Shown: piece after piece, positions 22,022-30,774 of the stretch
Layout of the letters: every line of letters begins with the position of its first letter
Numbering within the stretch: the stretch's first letter is position 1
Notes under the pieces: model-generated
Told to the model about the DNA's origin: nothing
The model's database searches: none
What the model saw: the letters and a program-made list of their open reading frames with translations, nothing else
Assembly (NCBI GenBank): GCA_964637875.1
Contig: CAZWXK010000023.1
Span: 1-34,921, forward strand
Direction: 5' to 3'
Length of the DNA: 34,921 nt
From: UBA5972 sp964637875
GTDB taxonomy: Bacteria; Pseudomonadota; Alphaproteobacteria; Rhodobacterales; Rhodobacteraceae
Program-made: the position numbers and the translations under genes

Positions 22022-23614
22022 ATGCCCGACCAACAGCTGCCCGTGCGGCGTGCCCTGCTTTCAGTTTCCGACAAGACCGGCCTGATCGATCTGGCCCGTG
22101 CGTTGCACGAACGCGGGGTCGAGCTGCTTTCGACCGGCGGCACCGCGCGCGCCATTCGTGATGCGGGTCTGCCCGTGACCGACGTTGCCCAGATCACGCG
22201 CTTTCCCGAAATGATGGACGGGCGCGTCAAGACGCTGCACCCGATGGTGCATGGCGGGCTGCTGGCGCTGCGCGATGATGCGGCCCATCTGGCCGCGATG
22301 GAGGAGCACGGGATCCGGCCGATCGATCTGCTGGTGGTGAACCTCTACCCCTTCGAGACAACCGTTGCCGCCGGCGCCGACTATGACACATGCATCGAAA
22401 ATATCGACATTGGCGGGCCGGCCATGATCAGGGCGGCGGCCAAGAACCACCGTTTCGTGACGACGATCGTGGATGTGCAGGATTACGACAGGCTGATCGG
22501 CGACATGGATCAGCATGGAGGCGCCACCTGCGCCGCCTTTCGCCGCAAGCGTGCGCAGATCGCCTTTGCTCGTACAGCCGCCTATGATTCCGCTGTATCC
22601 GCATGGATGGCGGATGCCATCGGTGAGGATACGCCGCGCCGCCGGGCATTTGCGGGCAGACTGGCCCAGAGCCTGCGCTATGGCGAGAACCCGCACCAGC
22701 GGGCGGCCTTTTATACCGATGGCAGCGCACGCCCCGGTGTGGCGACGGCGACCCAGCATCAGGGCAAGGATCTGTCCTACAACAACATCAATGATACCGA
22801 CGCCGCATTCGAGCTGGTGGCCGAGTTCGACCCTGCCGAGGGGCCGGCCTGCGCCATCATCAAGCATGCCAACCCTTGCGGTGTGGCGCGTGGCAAGACC
22901 CTGGCCGAGGCTTACCGCCGGGCCTTTGACTGCGACCGCACCTCGGCCTTTGGCGGGATCGTGGCCCTGAACCGGACGCTTGACGGGGAAACCGCCGAGG
23001 CGATCGGCGGGGTCTTTACCGAAGTGGTGATTGCGCCTGCGGCCGATGACGACGCAATGCGTATTTTTGCAAAGAAGAAGAATTTGCGCCTGCTGACCAC
23101 CGGCGGACTGCCTGATGTGTCGGCGCCAGGGCGGGTTTTCCGGCAGGTCGCGGGCGGTTTTCTGGTGCAGGATCGCGACAATGGGCGGCTGACGCTGGAC
23201 GATCTGACGGTGGTGACGAAACGCGCGCCCTCGGATGACGAGCTGGCTGACATGCTGTTTGCCTGGCGCGTGGCCAAGCATGTCAAGTCGAACGCCATCG
23301 TCTATGTCAAGGGGCAGGCGACCGTCGGTGTCGGTGCCGGGCAGATGAGCCGTGTGGACAGTGCCCGCATTGCCGCGCGCAAGTCGCAGGACATGGCCGA
23401 GGCGCTGGGGCTGGACGCGCCGCTGACGCAAGGTTCGGTCGTTGCGTCGGATGCGTTCTTTCCCTTTGCCGACGGGTTGCTGAGCGCGGCCGAGGCTGGC
23501 GCCACTGCGGTGATCCAGCCGGGGGGCTCGATCCGCGATGACGAGGTGATTGCCGCGGCTGACGAGGCCGGGCTGGCCATGGTATTCACCGGCATGCGCC
23601 ATTTCCGGCATTGA
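22022..23614 (+). CDS. purH: Bifunctional AICAR formyltransferase / IMP cyclohydrolase
   Basis: PurH catalyses the last two steps of IMP synthesis. The 530-residue protein has the N-terminal MGS-like cyclohydrolase domain (about 10-150, with RALLSVSDKTGLIDLAR, STGGTARAIRDAG, FPEMMDGRVKTLHP) and the C-terminal formyltransferase domain (about 150-530, with LRYGENPHQRAAFY, the active-site IIKHANPCGVA and the final SDAFFPFADGL and QPGGSIRD). ATG 22022 follows AAAGGA, 15 bases after the heparinase stop. Length and motifs are normal. Confidence 0.98.
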   Translation: MPDQQLPVRRALLSVSDKTGLIDLARALHERGVELLSTGGTARAIRDAGLPVTDVAQITRFPEMMDGRVKTLHPMVHGGLLALRDDAAHLAAMEEHGIRPIDLLVVNLYPFETTVAAGADYDTCIENIDIGGPAMIRAAAKNHRFVTTIVDVQDYDRLIGDMDQHGGATCAAFRRKRAQIAFARTAAYDSAVSAWMADAIGEDTPRRRAFAGRLAQSLRYGENPHQRAAFYTDGSARPGVATATQHQGKDLSYNNINDTDAAFELVAEFDPAEGPACAIIKHANPCGVARGKTLAEAYRRAFDCDRTSAFGGIVALNRTLDGETAEAIGGVFTEVVIAPAADDDAMRIFAKKKNLRLLTTGGLPDVSAPGRVFRQVAGGFLVQDRDNGRLTLDDLTVVTKRAPSDDELADMLFAWRVAKHVKSNAIVYVKGQATVGVGAGQMSRVDSARIAARKSQDMAEALGLDAPLTQGSVVASDAFFPFADGLLSAAEAGATAVIQPGGSIRDDEVIAAADEAGLAMVFTGMRHFRH

Positions 23615-23654
23615 CGGGCGCCAGCGATATGGCAGGGGTTGCGGGAGAGAAGGC

Positions 23655-24125
23655 ATGAAGCGCATCGCGGTAGCGGCCCTTGCCGTTTTTCTTGCCGATC
23701 AGTTGACGAAATACATGGTGCTCAACCGGCTTTCGCTGGGCCGGATCGGTGTGATCGACGTGTTCCCGCCGTGGGTGAAGTTCACCATGGCCTGGAACCG
23801 GGGGGTAAATTTCGGGTTGTTTGCGGGCGATTCCGATGTCACCCGCTGGATCCTGATTGTCCTTTCCGTTGTGATCTCGATCTGGTTGCTGATCTGGGCA
23901 CGAAAGCTGCGGTCGATGGCGGGTCAGATCCTTGCCGGTCTGATCATCGGCGGGGCGTTGGGAAATGTTGTTGACCGCCTGGCCTACGGGGCGGTTGCCG
24001 ACTTTCTGAACGTGACCTGCTGCGGGTTCAGGAATCCCTATGCGTTCAACATCGCGGATATCGCGATATTCGGGGGAGCTTTTGGCCTTGTCCTGGTTTC
24101 CAACAAGTTGGACAAGAACGGGTGA
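23655..24125 (+). CDS. lspA: Lipoprotein signal peptidase
   Basis: LspA cleaves signal peptides of prolipoproteins in the inner membrane. The 156-residue protein has four hydrophobic segments (about 5-22, 64-82, 90-107, 136-149). The family motifs are FLADQLTKYMV, MAWNRGVNFGLF, GALGNVVDRL with Asp116 in VADFL, and NIADIAI with Asp135. The 19-residue spacing of the two catalytic aspartates matches known LspA. ATG 23655 lies behind a GGGAGAGAAGG stretch, 40 bases after purH. The next gene encodes a lipoprotein that would be a substrate. Confidence 0.96.
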   Translation: MKRIAVAALAVFLADQLTKYMVLNRLSLGRIGVIDVFPPWVKFTMAWNRGVNFGLFAGDSDVTRWILIVLSVVISIWLLIWARKLRSMAGQILAGLIIGGALGNVVDRLAYGAVADFLNVTCCGFRNPYAFNIADIAIFGGAFGLVLVSNKLDKNG

Positions 24126-24174
24126 CGCGCGCGAATTTCTGCGTTAAACCGACTTGGAGATTCTGGAGGAAAGA

Positions 24175-24762
24175 ATGACAAGGGCGAAACCGATCATCTT
24201 GCTGGCGCTTCTTGCCGCGGTCGGTCTGTCGGCCTGCACCCGCAAGGAAACCCCTTTGATGAATCTTCGTTCGGGGGGCTCCGGGCCGGATGAATTCGCC
24301 ATTCTGCCCACAAAACCCCTGAAGATGCCAAAGAATCTTGCCGAGCTGCCCCTGCCGGCGCCGGGCGGGCCCAATCTGGTGGACCCGACGCCGAGTGCGG
24401 ATGCGGTGGCGGCCCTGGGGGGTAGCCCGAAATACCTGGGGTCGGGGGGGATTCCGCGGGGAGACAGGGCACTGGTTGCAACCGCCGAGCGTTACGGCAT
24501 TGCCCCGGATATCCGTGCCCGCCTTGAGGCCGAGGATCGCGAATTCAGGCGCACCCATCCGCCCCGGTTGCTTGAGCGGTGGTTTCGCCTGACGACCTAT
24601 TTCAAGGTTTACGGACCCATGGCGCTGGATCGTTATGCCGAGCTTGAGCGAATGCGTCGTGCAGGGGTGCGCACGCCCGAGGCCCCGCCGCCGGACTATG
24701 CCGCACTCCAGGAAATTGCGGCCAGAAAGGCCAAGAGGAAGCTGCGCAAACCGACCTATTGA
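24175..24762 (+). CDS. DUF3035 lipoprotein
   Basis: A 195-residue predicted lipoprotein: a hydrophobic leader and lipobox LSAC place the acylated cysteine at residue 21. The mature part begins PDEFAILPTKPLKMP, the signature I associate with DUF3035, a family common beside lspA in Rhodobacterales. It continues with a proline-rich linker and a basic C terminus (RKAKRKLRKPTY). Function is unknown. ATG 24175 follows GGAGGA; the preceding in-frame TTG has no site. The position between lspA and two M16 peptidases suggests an envelope role. Confidence 0.88.
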   Translation: MTRAKPIILLALLAAVGLSACTRKETPLMNLRSGGSGPDEFAILPTKPLKMPKNLAELPLPAPGGPNLVDPTPSADAVAALGGSPKYLGSGGIPRGDRALVATAERYGIAPDIRARLEAEDREFRRTHPPRLLERWFRLTTYFKVYGPMALDRYAELERMRRAGVRTPEAPPPDYAALQEIAARKAKRKLRKPTY

Positions 24763-24836
24763 GGTGGTTTTCCGGTCGGCTGGTGTCAGGGGGCGGGACT
24801 GCGGGATCAAAACTTCGTTGATGTCCGGACATATGC

Positions 24837-24864
24837 TTGAACATGGTGTTTCGACCGCTACATT
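24837..24864 (+). promoter_or_regulatory. Candidate promoter of the M16 peptidase pair
   Basis: TTGAAC (24837-24842) and TACATT (24859-24864) are separated by 16 bases and each resembles the sigma-70 boxes at four or more positions. Transcription would begin near 24871, 23 bases before the chosen start at 24894. This argues against the longer start at 24837, which would lie in the promoter itself. Confidence 0.5.
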
Positions 24865-24893
24865 GGCCGCGACCCCTGTTGCGGAGAGCCCTG

Positions 24894-26234
24894 ATGCGCC
24901 AGTCGATCTTTTTCCTCGTTTTCGTGATATTCCTGCCGGTGCAGGCGTTTGCGGAAGGCAATGTCACGACCTTCACGCTGAAAAACGGCATGCAGGCGGT
25001 GGTGATCGAGGATCACCGCGCACCGGTCGTGACGCATATGGTCTGGTACAAGGTTGGCGCCGCTGACGAGGCCCCCGGCAAATCGGGGTTGGCGCATCTT
25101 CTCGAGCATCTGATGTTCAAGGGAACCGCGCGTTTCGGCCCCGGAAAGTTTTCGGAAACGGTCGCCTCGATTGGGGGGGCGGAAAACGCGTTCACCTATT
25201 TCGACTATACCGCGTATTTCCAGCGGGTTGCCGCCGATCGTCTGGGCCTGATGATGGAAATGGAGGCCGATCGCATGCGCGGCCTGATCCTGAGTGAAAA
25301 CGATGTGCGCACCGAACGCGACGTCGTTCTGGAAGAGCGCAACACCCGCACCGATGACAACCCGGGGGCGCTGTTTTCGGAACAACGCCGCGCCGCGCAG
25401 TTTCTGAACAGCCATTACGGGATACCGGTCATTGGCTGGCGTCATGAGGTCGAGAAGCTGACCCGCGAGGATGCACTGGCCTTTTACCACCGATATTACG
25501 CACCCAACAACGCGGTGCTGGTGGTGGCCGGCGACGTCAACCCCGAGGATGTACGCAAGCTGGCCGAGAAATATTATGGTCCGATTCCCGCCAATCCCGA
25601 TCTCGAACCGCGCGATCGCCCGACCGAGCCCCCCCAACTGGCGGAAAGGCGGGTCATGTTTGCCGACTCCCGCGTGGCGCGCCCCTATGTGATACGCACC
25701 TATCTGGCACCTGAACGCAACGCCGGCGACCAGAAAGAGGCCGCAGCCCTGACGATGCTGGCCGAACTGCTGGGTGGCAACGGGCTGAGCTCGGTTCTGG
25801 GGCAGAAGCTGCAGCTGCAGCAGAAGATCGCGCTTGACACTTCGGCGTTTTATGACGGCGTGTCGTTGGACAAGACCATGTTCGGGCTGTTTGTCGTTCC
25901 CGCGCCCGGTGTTTCGCTGAAGGATGCCGAAAAGGCGATGGATGCGGCGATTGCGGATTTTCTGAAAAAGGGTGTGAACCGCGATGAACTGGCCCGCATC
26001 AAGACACAGGTCAGGGCCGCACAGATCTATGCGCGTGACAGCCTGCAGGGCATGGCGCGGCGCTATGGCGAGGCTCTGACCTCGGGGTTGACGGTCAGGG
26101 ATGTGCAGGAATGGCCCTCGGTTCTCGAGGCTGTGACCCCCGACGACATATTGGCAGCCGCACGCAAGGTACTGGATCGCCGGCATGCGGTAACGGGCTG
26201 GCTGATGCGCGAAAAATCGGAGGCAGGACAATGA
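24894..26234 (+). CDS. M16 zinc metallopeptidase, catalytic subunit
   Basis: A 446-residue exported peptidase of the M16 (pitrilysin / processing peptidase) family. A signal peptide (IFFLVFVIFLPVQAFA) precedes the mature enzyme. The inverted zinc motif H68-L-L-E71-H72 is followed 76 residues later by Glu148 in VVLEERN, the expected third ligand, and by the GGAENAFTYFDYTAYF segment. The second domain (about 250-440) lacks the Arg/Tyr pair usual at the substrate site; the region reads QKLQLQQKIALDTSAFY. That pair is in the next gene's product, which overlaps by four bases (ATGA), so the two are probably obligate partners. ATG 24894 follows GGAGAG. Confidence 0.93.
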   Translation: MRQSIFFLVFVIFLPVQAFAEGNVTTFTLKNGMQAVVIEDHRAPVVTHMVWYKVGAADEAPGKSGLAHLLEHLMFKGTARFGPGKFSETVASIGGAENAFTYFDYTAYFQRVAADRLGLMMEMEADRMRGLILSENDVRTERDVVLEERNTRTDDNPGALFSEQRRAAQFLNSHYGIPVIGWRHEVEKLTREDALAFYHRYYAPNNAVLVVAGDVNPEDVRKLAEKYYGPIPANPDLEPRDRPTEPPQLAERRVMFADSRVARPYVIRTYLAPERNAGDQKEAAALTMLAELLGGNGLSSVLGQKLQLQQKIALDTSAFYDGVSLDKTMFGLFVVPAPGVSLKDAEKAMDAAIADFLKKGVNRDELARIKTQVRAAQIYARDSLQGMARRYGEALTSGLTVRDVQEWPSVLEAVTPDDILAAARKVLDRRHAVTGWLMREKSEAGQ

Positions 26235-27547
26235 GAAGGATTCTCACGCTCGCCCTGGTCCTGCTGGCATTTGCCATGCCGGCACAGGCCCGGATGAAGA
26301 TACAGCAGGTTACCTCGCCAGGGGGCATAAGGGCATGGCTGGTCGAAGAGCATTCGATCCCCTTCACATCGCTCGAAATCCGTTTCCGTGGTGGGACGAG
26401 CCTGGACAGGCCGGGTAAAAGGGGCGCGGTCTACATGATGGCGGGGCTTCTGGAAGAGGGGGCGGGCGACATGGATGCCCAGACCTTTCAAAGGGAGCGT
26501 GATGCCCTGGCGGCCAGTCTGGGGTTTGATGCCAATGCCGATGCAGTGACGATCTCGGCCCGTTTTCTGACCGAAAACCGCGACAAGGCGGTTGATCTGC
26601 TGCGTCTGGCGATCAACGAGCCGCGTTTTGACGACAGCGCGATCAAGAGGGTGCGCGCGCAGATACTTTCGATCATCGCGCGCGACCGCAAGAACCCGCG
26701 TGCGATTGCCAACCGCACATTCGACAGGCTGGCCTTTGGGGCCGGCCATCCCTATGGCTCGTCGGGGACGGGAACCGAGCCGAGCGTGACCGCGCTGACC
26801 CGTGACGACGTGGTTCAGGCATGGAAGGATGCCCTGGCGCGCGACCGTCTGGTGGTCGCCGCGGTTGGCGATATCACCCCCGAAAAGCTGGGTCGGATTC
26901 TGGACCGGCTGTTCGAGCGGCTGCCTGCCACGGGGGCCGAGATGCCGCCGCGGGCAAAGCTGGTTCTGACTCCGGGGGTGACGGTAATAGACTATCCCTC
27001 GCCCCAGTCGGTGGCCGTGTTTGGCGAGGCGGGAATACGGCGTGACGATCCCGATTTCTTTGCCGCCTTCGTGATGAACCGAATCTTTGGTGCCGGTGGA
27101 TTCACGTCGCGTCTGACCCGCGAGGTGCGCGAAAAGCGCGGCCTGACCTACGGTGTCTATACCTGGCTTGCCCATTACAGCCTGGCCGACATGTTGCAGG
27201 GGTCCGTTTCGTCCTCGAATGATCGCATTGCCCAGGCGCTGCGTGTGATTCGCGACGAGTGGCGCAAGATGGCCACCGGAAAGGTTACGCAGGACGAGCT
27301 GGACGCGGCCAAGAGATATCTGACCGGGGCCTATCCCTTGCGGTTCGACGGAAATACACGGATCGCCAGCATCCTGGCGGGAATGCAACTCGACAACATG
27401 CCGGCGTCCTATATCGATACGCGAAATGCCAGGATCAATGCGGTGACGCTGGAAGATGTCGCGCGCGTCGCAAGGCGCCTGATGAAGCCTGACAACCTGC
27501 GAATCGTGGTGGTGGGGCAGCCAAAAGGGTTGAAAAGCACGGACTGA
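26231..27547 (+). CDS. M16 peptidase-like partner subunit without zinc motif
   Basis: A 438-residue exported M16 homologue with a signal peptide (RILTLALVLLAFAMPAQA). Where the zinc motif should be, the sequence is GAVYMMAGLLEEGAGD: both histidines and the glutamate are replaced, so it cannot be catalytic alone. It does carry the second-domain motif TREVREKRGLTYGVY with Arg303 and Tyr307, absent from its upstream partner. This complementary split matches the heterodimeric M16B peptidases known from Sphingomonas and from mitochondrial processing peptidase. The start overlaps the previous stop (ATGA), with GGAGG upstream. Confidence 0.92.
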   Translation: MRRILTLALVLLAFAMPAQARMKIQQVTSPGGIRAWLVEEHSIPFTSLEIRFRGGTSLDRPGKRGAVYMMAGLLEEGAGDMDAQTFQRERDALAASLGFDANADAVTISARFLTENRDKAVDLLRLAINEPRFDDSAIKRVRAQILSIIARDRKNPRAIANRTFDRLAFGAGHPYGSSGTGTEPSVTALTRDDVVQAWKDALARDRLVVAAVGDITPEKLGRILDRLFERLPATGAEMPPRAKLVLTPGVTVIDYPSPQSVAVFGEAGIRRDDPDFFAAFVMNRIFGAGGFTSRLTREVREKRGLTYGVYTWLAHYSLADMLQGSVSSSNDRIAQALRVIRDEWRKMATGKVTQDELDAAKRYLTGAYPLRFDGNTRIASILAGMQLDNMPASYIDTRNARINAVTLEDVARVARRLMKPDNLRIVVVGQPKGLKSTD

Positions 27548-27608
27548 CCAGCCCACTCGGCACAAAGCGTCATGGTCGAATCGCATGGGCCATGCTATCC
27601 CTAGTGGC

Positions 27609-29462
27609 ATGACTGTCGCGACCACCAAGATAAAGCCCCGCCCCCCCGTCATCCACCAGCTTGACGAGGCCGCGATCAACCGCATCGCGGCGGGCGAGGT
27701 GGTGGAACGGCCCGCCTCGGCCGTCAAGGAGCTGGTCGAAAACGCACTGGATGCGGGGGCTGCGCGCATCGACATCAGCATTGCCGATGGCGGCAAGACA
27801 TTGATCCGCGTTTCTGACGACGGCTGCGGCATTGCCCCCGATCAGCTGGAGCTGGCGGTGGCGCGGCATGCGACATCCAAGATCGACGGCAGCGATCTGC
27901 TGAACATTCACACCTTCGGCTTTCGCGGCGAGGCCCTGCCCAGCCTTGGCGCGGTCGGTCGCCTGACCATTACCTCGCGCGCGATGGGGGCCGACGAGGC
28001 GGCGACGATCTCGGTCGATGGCGGGCGCCGGCAGGGACCGCGGCCGGCGGCGCTGGCCCGTGGCACGCTGGTTGAATTGCGCGACCTGTTTCATGCAACG
28101 CCCGCGCGGCTGAAATTCCTGCGCTCGGACCGGGCGGAGACGCAGGCGATCAACGATGTGGTGCGCCGTCTGGCCATGGCCGAGCCATTTGTTTCATTCA
28201 CCCTGTCCGATGTTTCGGGCGGCGGGGCAGGGCGCGTGACCTTTCGCGCCGACGCCCAGACCGGCGACCTGTTCGATGCCCTGCACGGGCGGCTGCGCCA
28301 GATCCTGGGCCCCGGGTTTGCCGAAAATGCCCTGCCGATCAATGCCACGCGCGACGGGTTCGGCCTGACGGGCTATGCCGCGCTGCCCACCTATTCGCGT
28401 GGCTCCGGCGTGCAGCAATTCCTGTTCGTCAATGGCCGCCCGGTGCGCGACAAGCTGCTGATCGGTGCGCTGCGCGGGGCCTATGCCGATTTCCTGTCGC
28501 GCGACCGCCACCCTGCGGCGGCGCTGTTTGTCGAATGCGATCCCGAACTTGTCGACGTGAACGTGCACCCCGCCAAGGCCGAGGTGCGCTTTCGTGAGCC
28601 CGGCATCGTGCGGGGGTTGATCGTTTCGGCCCTGCGGCACGCGCTGGCCGAGGCGGGTCATCGGGCCTCGACCACGGTTGCGGGTGCCGCGCTGGGTGCC
28701 TTTCGGGCTGAGGGCGGCTCGGGCCGCGCGCCTGTCTATCAGATGGACCGCCCCTCGCAGGGTGCGCTGCGGGCGGGCTGGCAGGCGCAGGCCCCCGAGG
28801 GGACGGCCGGATTTGCCGAAACCGCCCCGGTTTTCGCGCGGGTCGAGGAAACCCCGCCCGATCAGGTTGAAACGTCGCAAGATCACCCGCTGGGCGCCGC
28901 GCGCGCGCAGCTGCATGAAAACTATATCATCGCGCAAACCCGTGACGGCATGGTGATCGTCGATCAGCACGCCGCCCATGAACGGCTGGTCTATGAGCGG
29001 CTGAAAAAACAGATGGCTGAAAACGGTGTCAGGGCACAGGCACTGTTGATCCCCGAAATTGTCGATCTGTCTGCCGATGATGCTGCCCGCCTGCTGGCGG
29101 TTGCCGACGACCTTGCGCGTCTTGGCCTGACGGTCGAGCCCTTCGGCGGCGGCGCGGTCTGCGTGCGTGAAACCCCCGCCATTCTGGGGCAGGTGAACGC
29201 TGGCGCCCTGATCCGCGACGTTGTGGACGAGCTGTCGGACATGGGCGAAAGCCATGCGCTGGGTGAACGTATCGACGCCATACTTTCGCGCGTGGCCTGT
29301 CATGGTTCGGTCCGGTCCGGGCGCAGGATGAGCGCGGACGAGATGAACGCCTTGCTGCGCGAGATGGAGGCAACGCCCCATTCGGGCCAGTGCAACCACG
29401 GCCGGCCGACCTATGTGGAACTGAAACTTGCAGATATCGAAAAACTGTTCGGGCGCAGATGA
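27609..29462 (+). CDS. mutL: DNA mismatch repair protein MutL with endonuclease motif
   Basis: MutL couples MutS mismatch recognition to strand removal. The 617-residue protein has the GHKL ATPase motifs: NRIAAGEVVERP and VKELVENALDAGA (about 24-51), DDGCGI (70-75), HATSKI and FRGEALPSL. After a variable linker (about 365-430) the C-terminal domain has the metal-binding endonuclease motif DQHA-AH-E-RLVY-E (452-463), Cys564 in ACHGSVRSG and Cys595 in QCNHGRP, so it should nick DNA itself as in bacteria without MutH. The usual CPHGRP reads CNHGRP. ATG 27609 (MTVATTK) is preferred; an in-frame ATG at 27585 would add eight residues. Neither has a strong ribosome binding site. Confidence 0.96.
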   Translation: MTVATTKIKPRPPVIHQLDEAAINRIAAGEVVERPASAVKELVENALDAGAARIDISIADGGKTLIRVSDDGCGIAPDQLELAVARHATSKIDGSDLLNIHTFGFRGEALPSLGAVGRLTITSRAMGADEAATISVDGGRRQGPRPAALARGTLVELRDLFHATPARLKFLRSDRAETQAINDVVRRLAMAEPFVSFTLSDVSGGGAGRVTFRADAQTGDLFDALHGRLRQILGPGFAENALPINATRDGFGLTGYAALPTYSRGSGVQQFLFVNGRPVRDKLLIGALRGAYADFLSRDRHPAAALFVECDPELVDVNVHPAKAEVRFREPGIVRGLIVSALRHALAEAGHRASTTVAGAALGAFRAEGGSGRAPVYQMDRPSQGALRAGWQAQAPEGTAGFAETAPVFARVEETPPDQVETSQDHPLGAARAQLHENYIIAQTRDGMVIVDQHAAHERLVYERLKKQMAENGVRAQALLIPEIVDLSADDAARLLAVADDLARLGLTVEPFGGGAVCVRETPAILGQVNAGALIRDVVDELSDMGESHALGERIDAILSRVACHGSVRSGRRMSADEMNALLREMEATPHSGQCNHGRPTYVELKLADIEKLFGRR

Positions 29463-30619
29463 TACGGATCAACGGCACTGAAATCGACCTGACCGACCCG
29501 GTGGTGCTGGGCATCGGGGCGCTGGGGGTTCTGCTGCTGGCGCTGATCGTTGCGGTCATGCGCCTGTCGTCGCGCAGGCGCCACGCGGCCGACCCTCTGG
29601 CCGGGCAGATGCAGCAGCTGGGCGATACCGTCCGCGCCCTGGCCGAGGGGCAGCAGCAGCTTTACGGCGGGTTGAAAACCGTGTCGGAATCGCAGGCCGC
29701 GGCACAGAACAAGATGATCCAGCTGATCGAGGCGCGCCTGAGCGAGGTGCAGCGCAACATGACCGAGAGCCTGCATGGCTCGGCCATCAAGACCACGCGC
29801 TCGCTGTCGGAATTGCAGGAACGTCTGGCAACCATCGACAAGGCGCAAAGCAAGATCGAGGCGCTGTCGAACAATGTGCTCAGCCTCCAGGACATCCTGT
29901 CGAACAAGCAGACCCGCGGCGCATTCGGCGAGATCCAGCTGAACGATATCGTCAGCAAGGCACTGCCGCCCGATGCCTACAGCTTTCAGGTAACGCTTTC
30001 CAATGGCAAGCGGGCCGACTGCCTGATCCACCTGCCCAACCCGCCGGGGCCGATCGTGATCGATTCGAAATTCCCGCTCGAGGCCTATGAGGCGCTGCGC
30101 GGGGCGCAGACCCGCGCGCAGAAGATCGAGGCCGAGCGTCTGATGAAGGCCGCCGTGCGGCTGCATATCAAGGCGATTTCCGACAAATACATCATCGAGG
30201 GTGAAACCGCCGATGGCGCGCTGATGTTCCTGCCCTCCGAGGCCGTCTATGCCGAACTGCACGCGAATTTCGGCGAGGTCGTGCGCGAGGGGTTCGCGGC
30301 AAGGGTCTGGATCGTGTCGCCGACCACCTGCATGGCGACGCTGAACACCATGCGCGCGGTGATGAAGGATGCCCGCATGCGCGAACAGGCGGGCGCCATC
30401 CGGCGCGAACTGGGGCTGCTGTACAAGGATGTGGTGCGGCTGGGGGATCGGGTCGAAAACCTGGACCGGCATTTCGGGCAGGCCGCCAAGGATATTGCCG
30501 AGATCAAGATTTCGGCAACCAAGGCCGGCAATCGTGCGCGCCGGCTGGATGAGTTCGATTTCGCCGAGGACGGGGCGGTCAGCGCAACCGATGTCGTGCG
30601 GCTGGAGCCCAAGGGGTAG
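29459..30619 (+). CDS. rmuC: RmuC family protein (DNA recombination)
   Basis: A 386-residue protein. An N-terminal membrane helix (about 15-37, LGIGALGVLLLALIVAVM) is followed by a long coiled coil (about 45-150, rich in Gln, Glu and Leu) and a RmuC domain (about 155-370) with TRGAFGEIQLNDIV, IVIDSKFPLEAYEAL, DGALMFLPSEAVYAEL and IVSPTTCMATLNTM. RmuC limits small inverted rearrangements in E. coli and its core resembles nucleases, though its biochemistry is not settled. The start overlaps the mutL stop as ATGA, suggesting coupled expression of two genome-stability genes. A REP-like element begins right after the stop. Confidence 0.93.
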   Translation: MIRINGTEIDLTDPVVLGIGALGVLLLALIVAVMRLSSRRRHAADPLAGQMQQLGDTVRALAEGQQQLYGGLKTVSESQAAAQNKMIQLIEARLSEVQRNMTESLHGSAIKTTRSLSELQERLATIDKAQSKIEALSNNVLSLQDILSNKQTRGAFGEIQLNDIVSKALPPDAYSFQVTLSNGKRADCLIHLPNPPGPIVIDSKFPLEAYEALRGAQTRAQKIEAERLMKAAVRLHIKAISDKYIIEGETADGALMFLPSEAVYAELHANFGEVVREGFAARVWIVSPTTCMATLNTMRAVMKDARMREQAGAIRRELGLLYKDVVRLGDRVENLDRHFGQAAKDIAEIKISATKAGNRARRLDEFDFAEDGAVSATDVVRLEPKG

Positions 30620-30620
30620 T

Positions 30621-30698
30621 CGCCGGAGGGGGAGCGGGAGGGGGCGCTGCCCCCGTCGCTGACGCGACTCCCCCGGCGTATTTGGGCAAAGAAGAAGC
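30621..30698 (+). repeat. REP-like 3-prime element copy 2: branched stem-loop plus conserved tail
   Basis: It begins two bases after the rmuC stop. An outer stem CGCCGG/CCGGCG (30621-30626 with 30673-30678) encloses two hairpins, GGGGGC/GCCCCC (30640-30654) and GTCGC/GCGAC (30655-30668), which gives a cloverleaf-like fold. The tail ending TTGGGCAAAGAAGAAGC (30681-30697) matches copy 1 (7568-7626) in sequence and order. It could terminate or stabilise the rmuC mRNA. Confidence 0.75.
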
Positions 30699-30774
30699 AG
30701 GCTGTGACAGGGTGTTGCAGTGATGTGGTGGCCGATGAGGGGCAATCTGGGGCGGGTGAAGGAAAGGACGGAAC

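Noticed and set aside
26231..27547. Second M16 gene as a pseudogene because the zinc motif is missing
   Set aside because: The frame is intact, full length, translationally coupled, has a signal peptide and keeps the Arg/Tyr motif; this is the usual non-catalytic partner.
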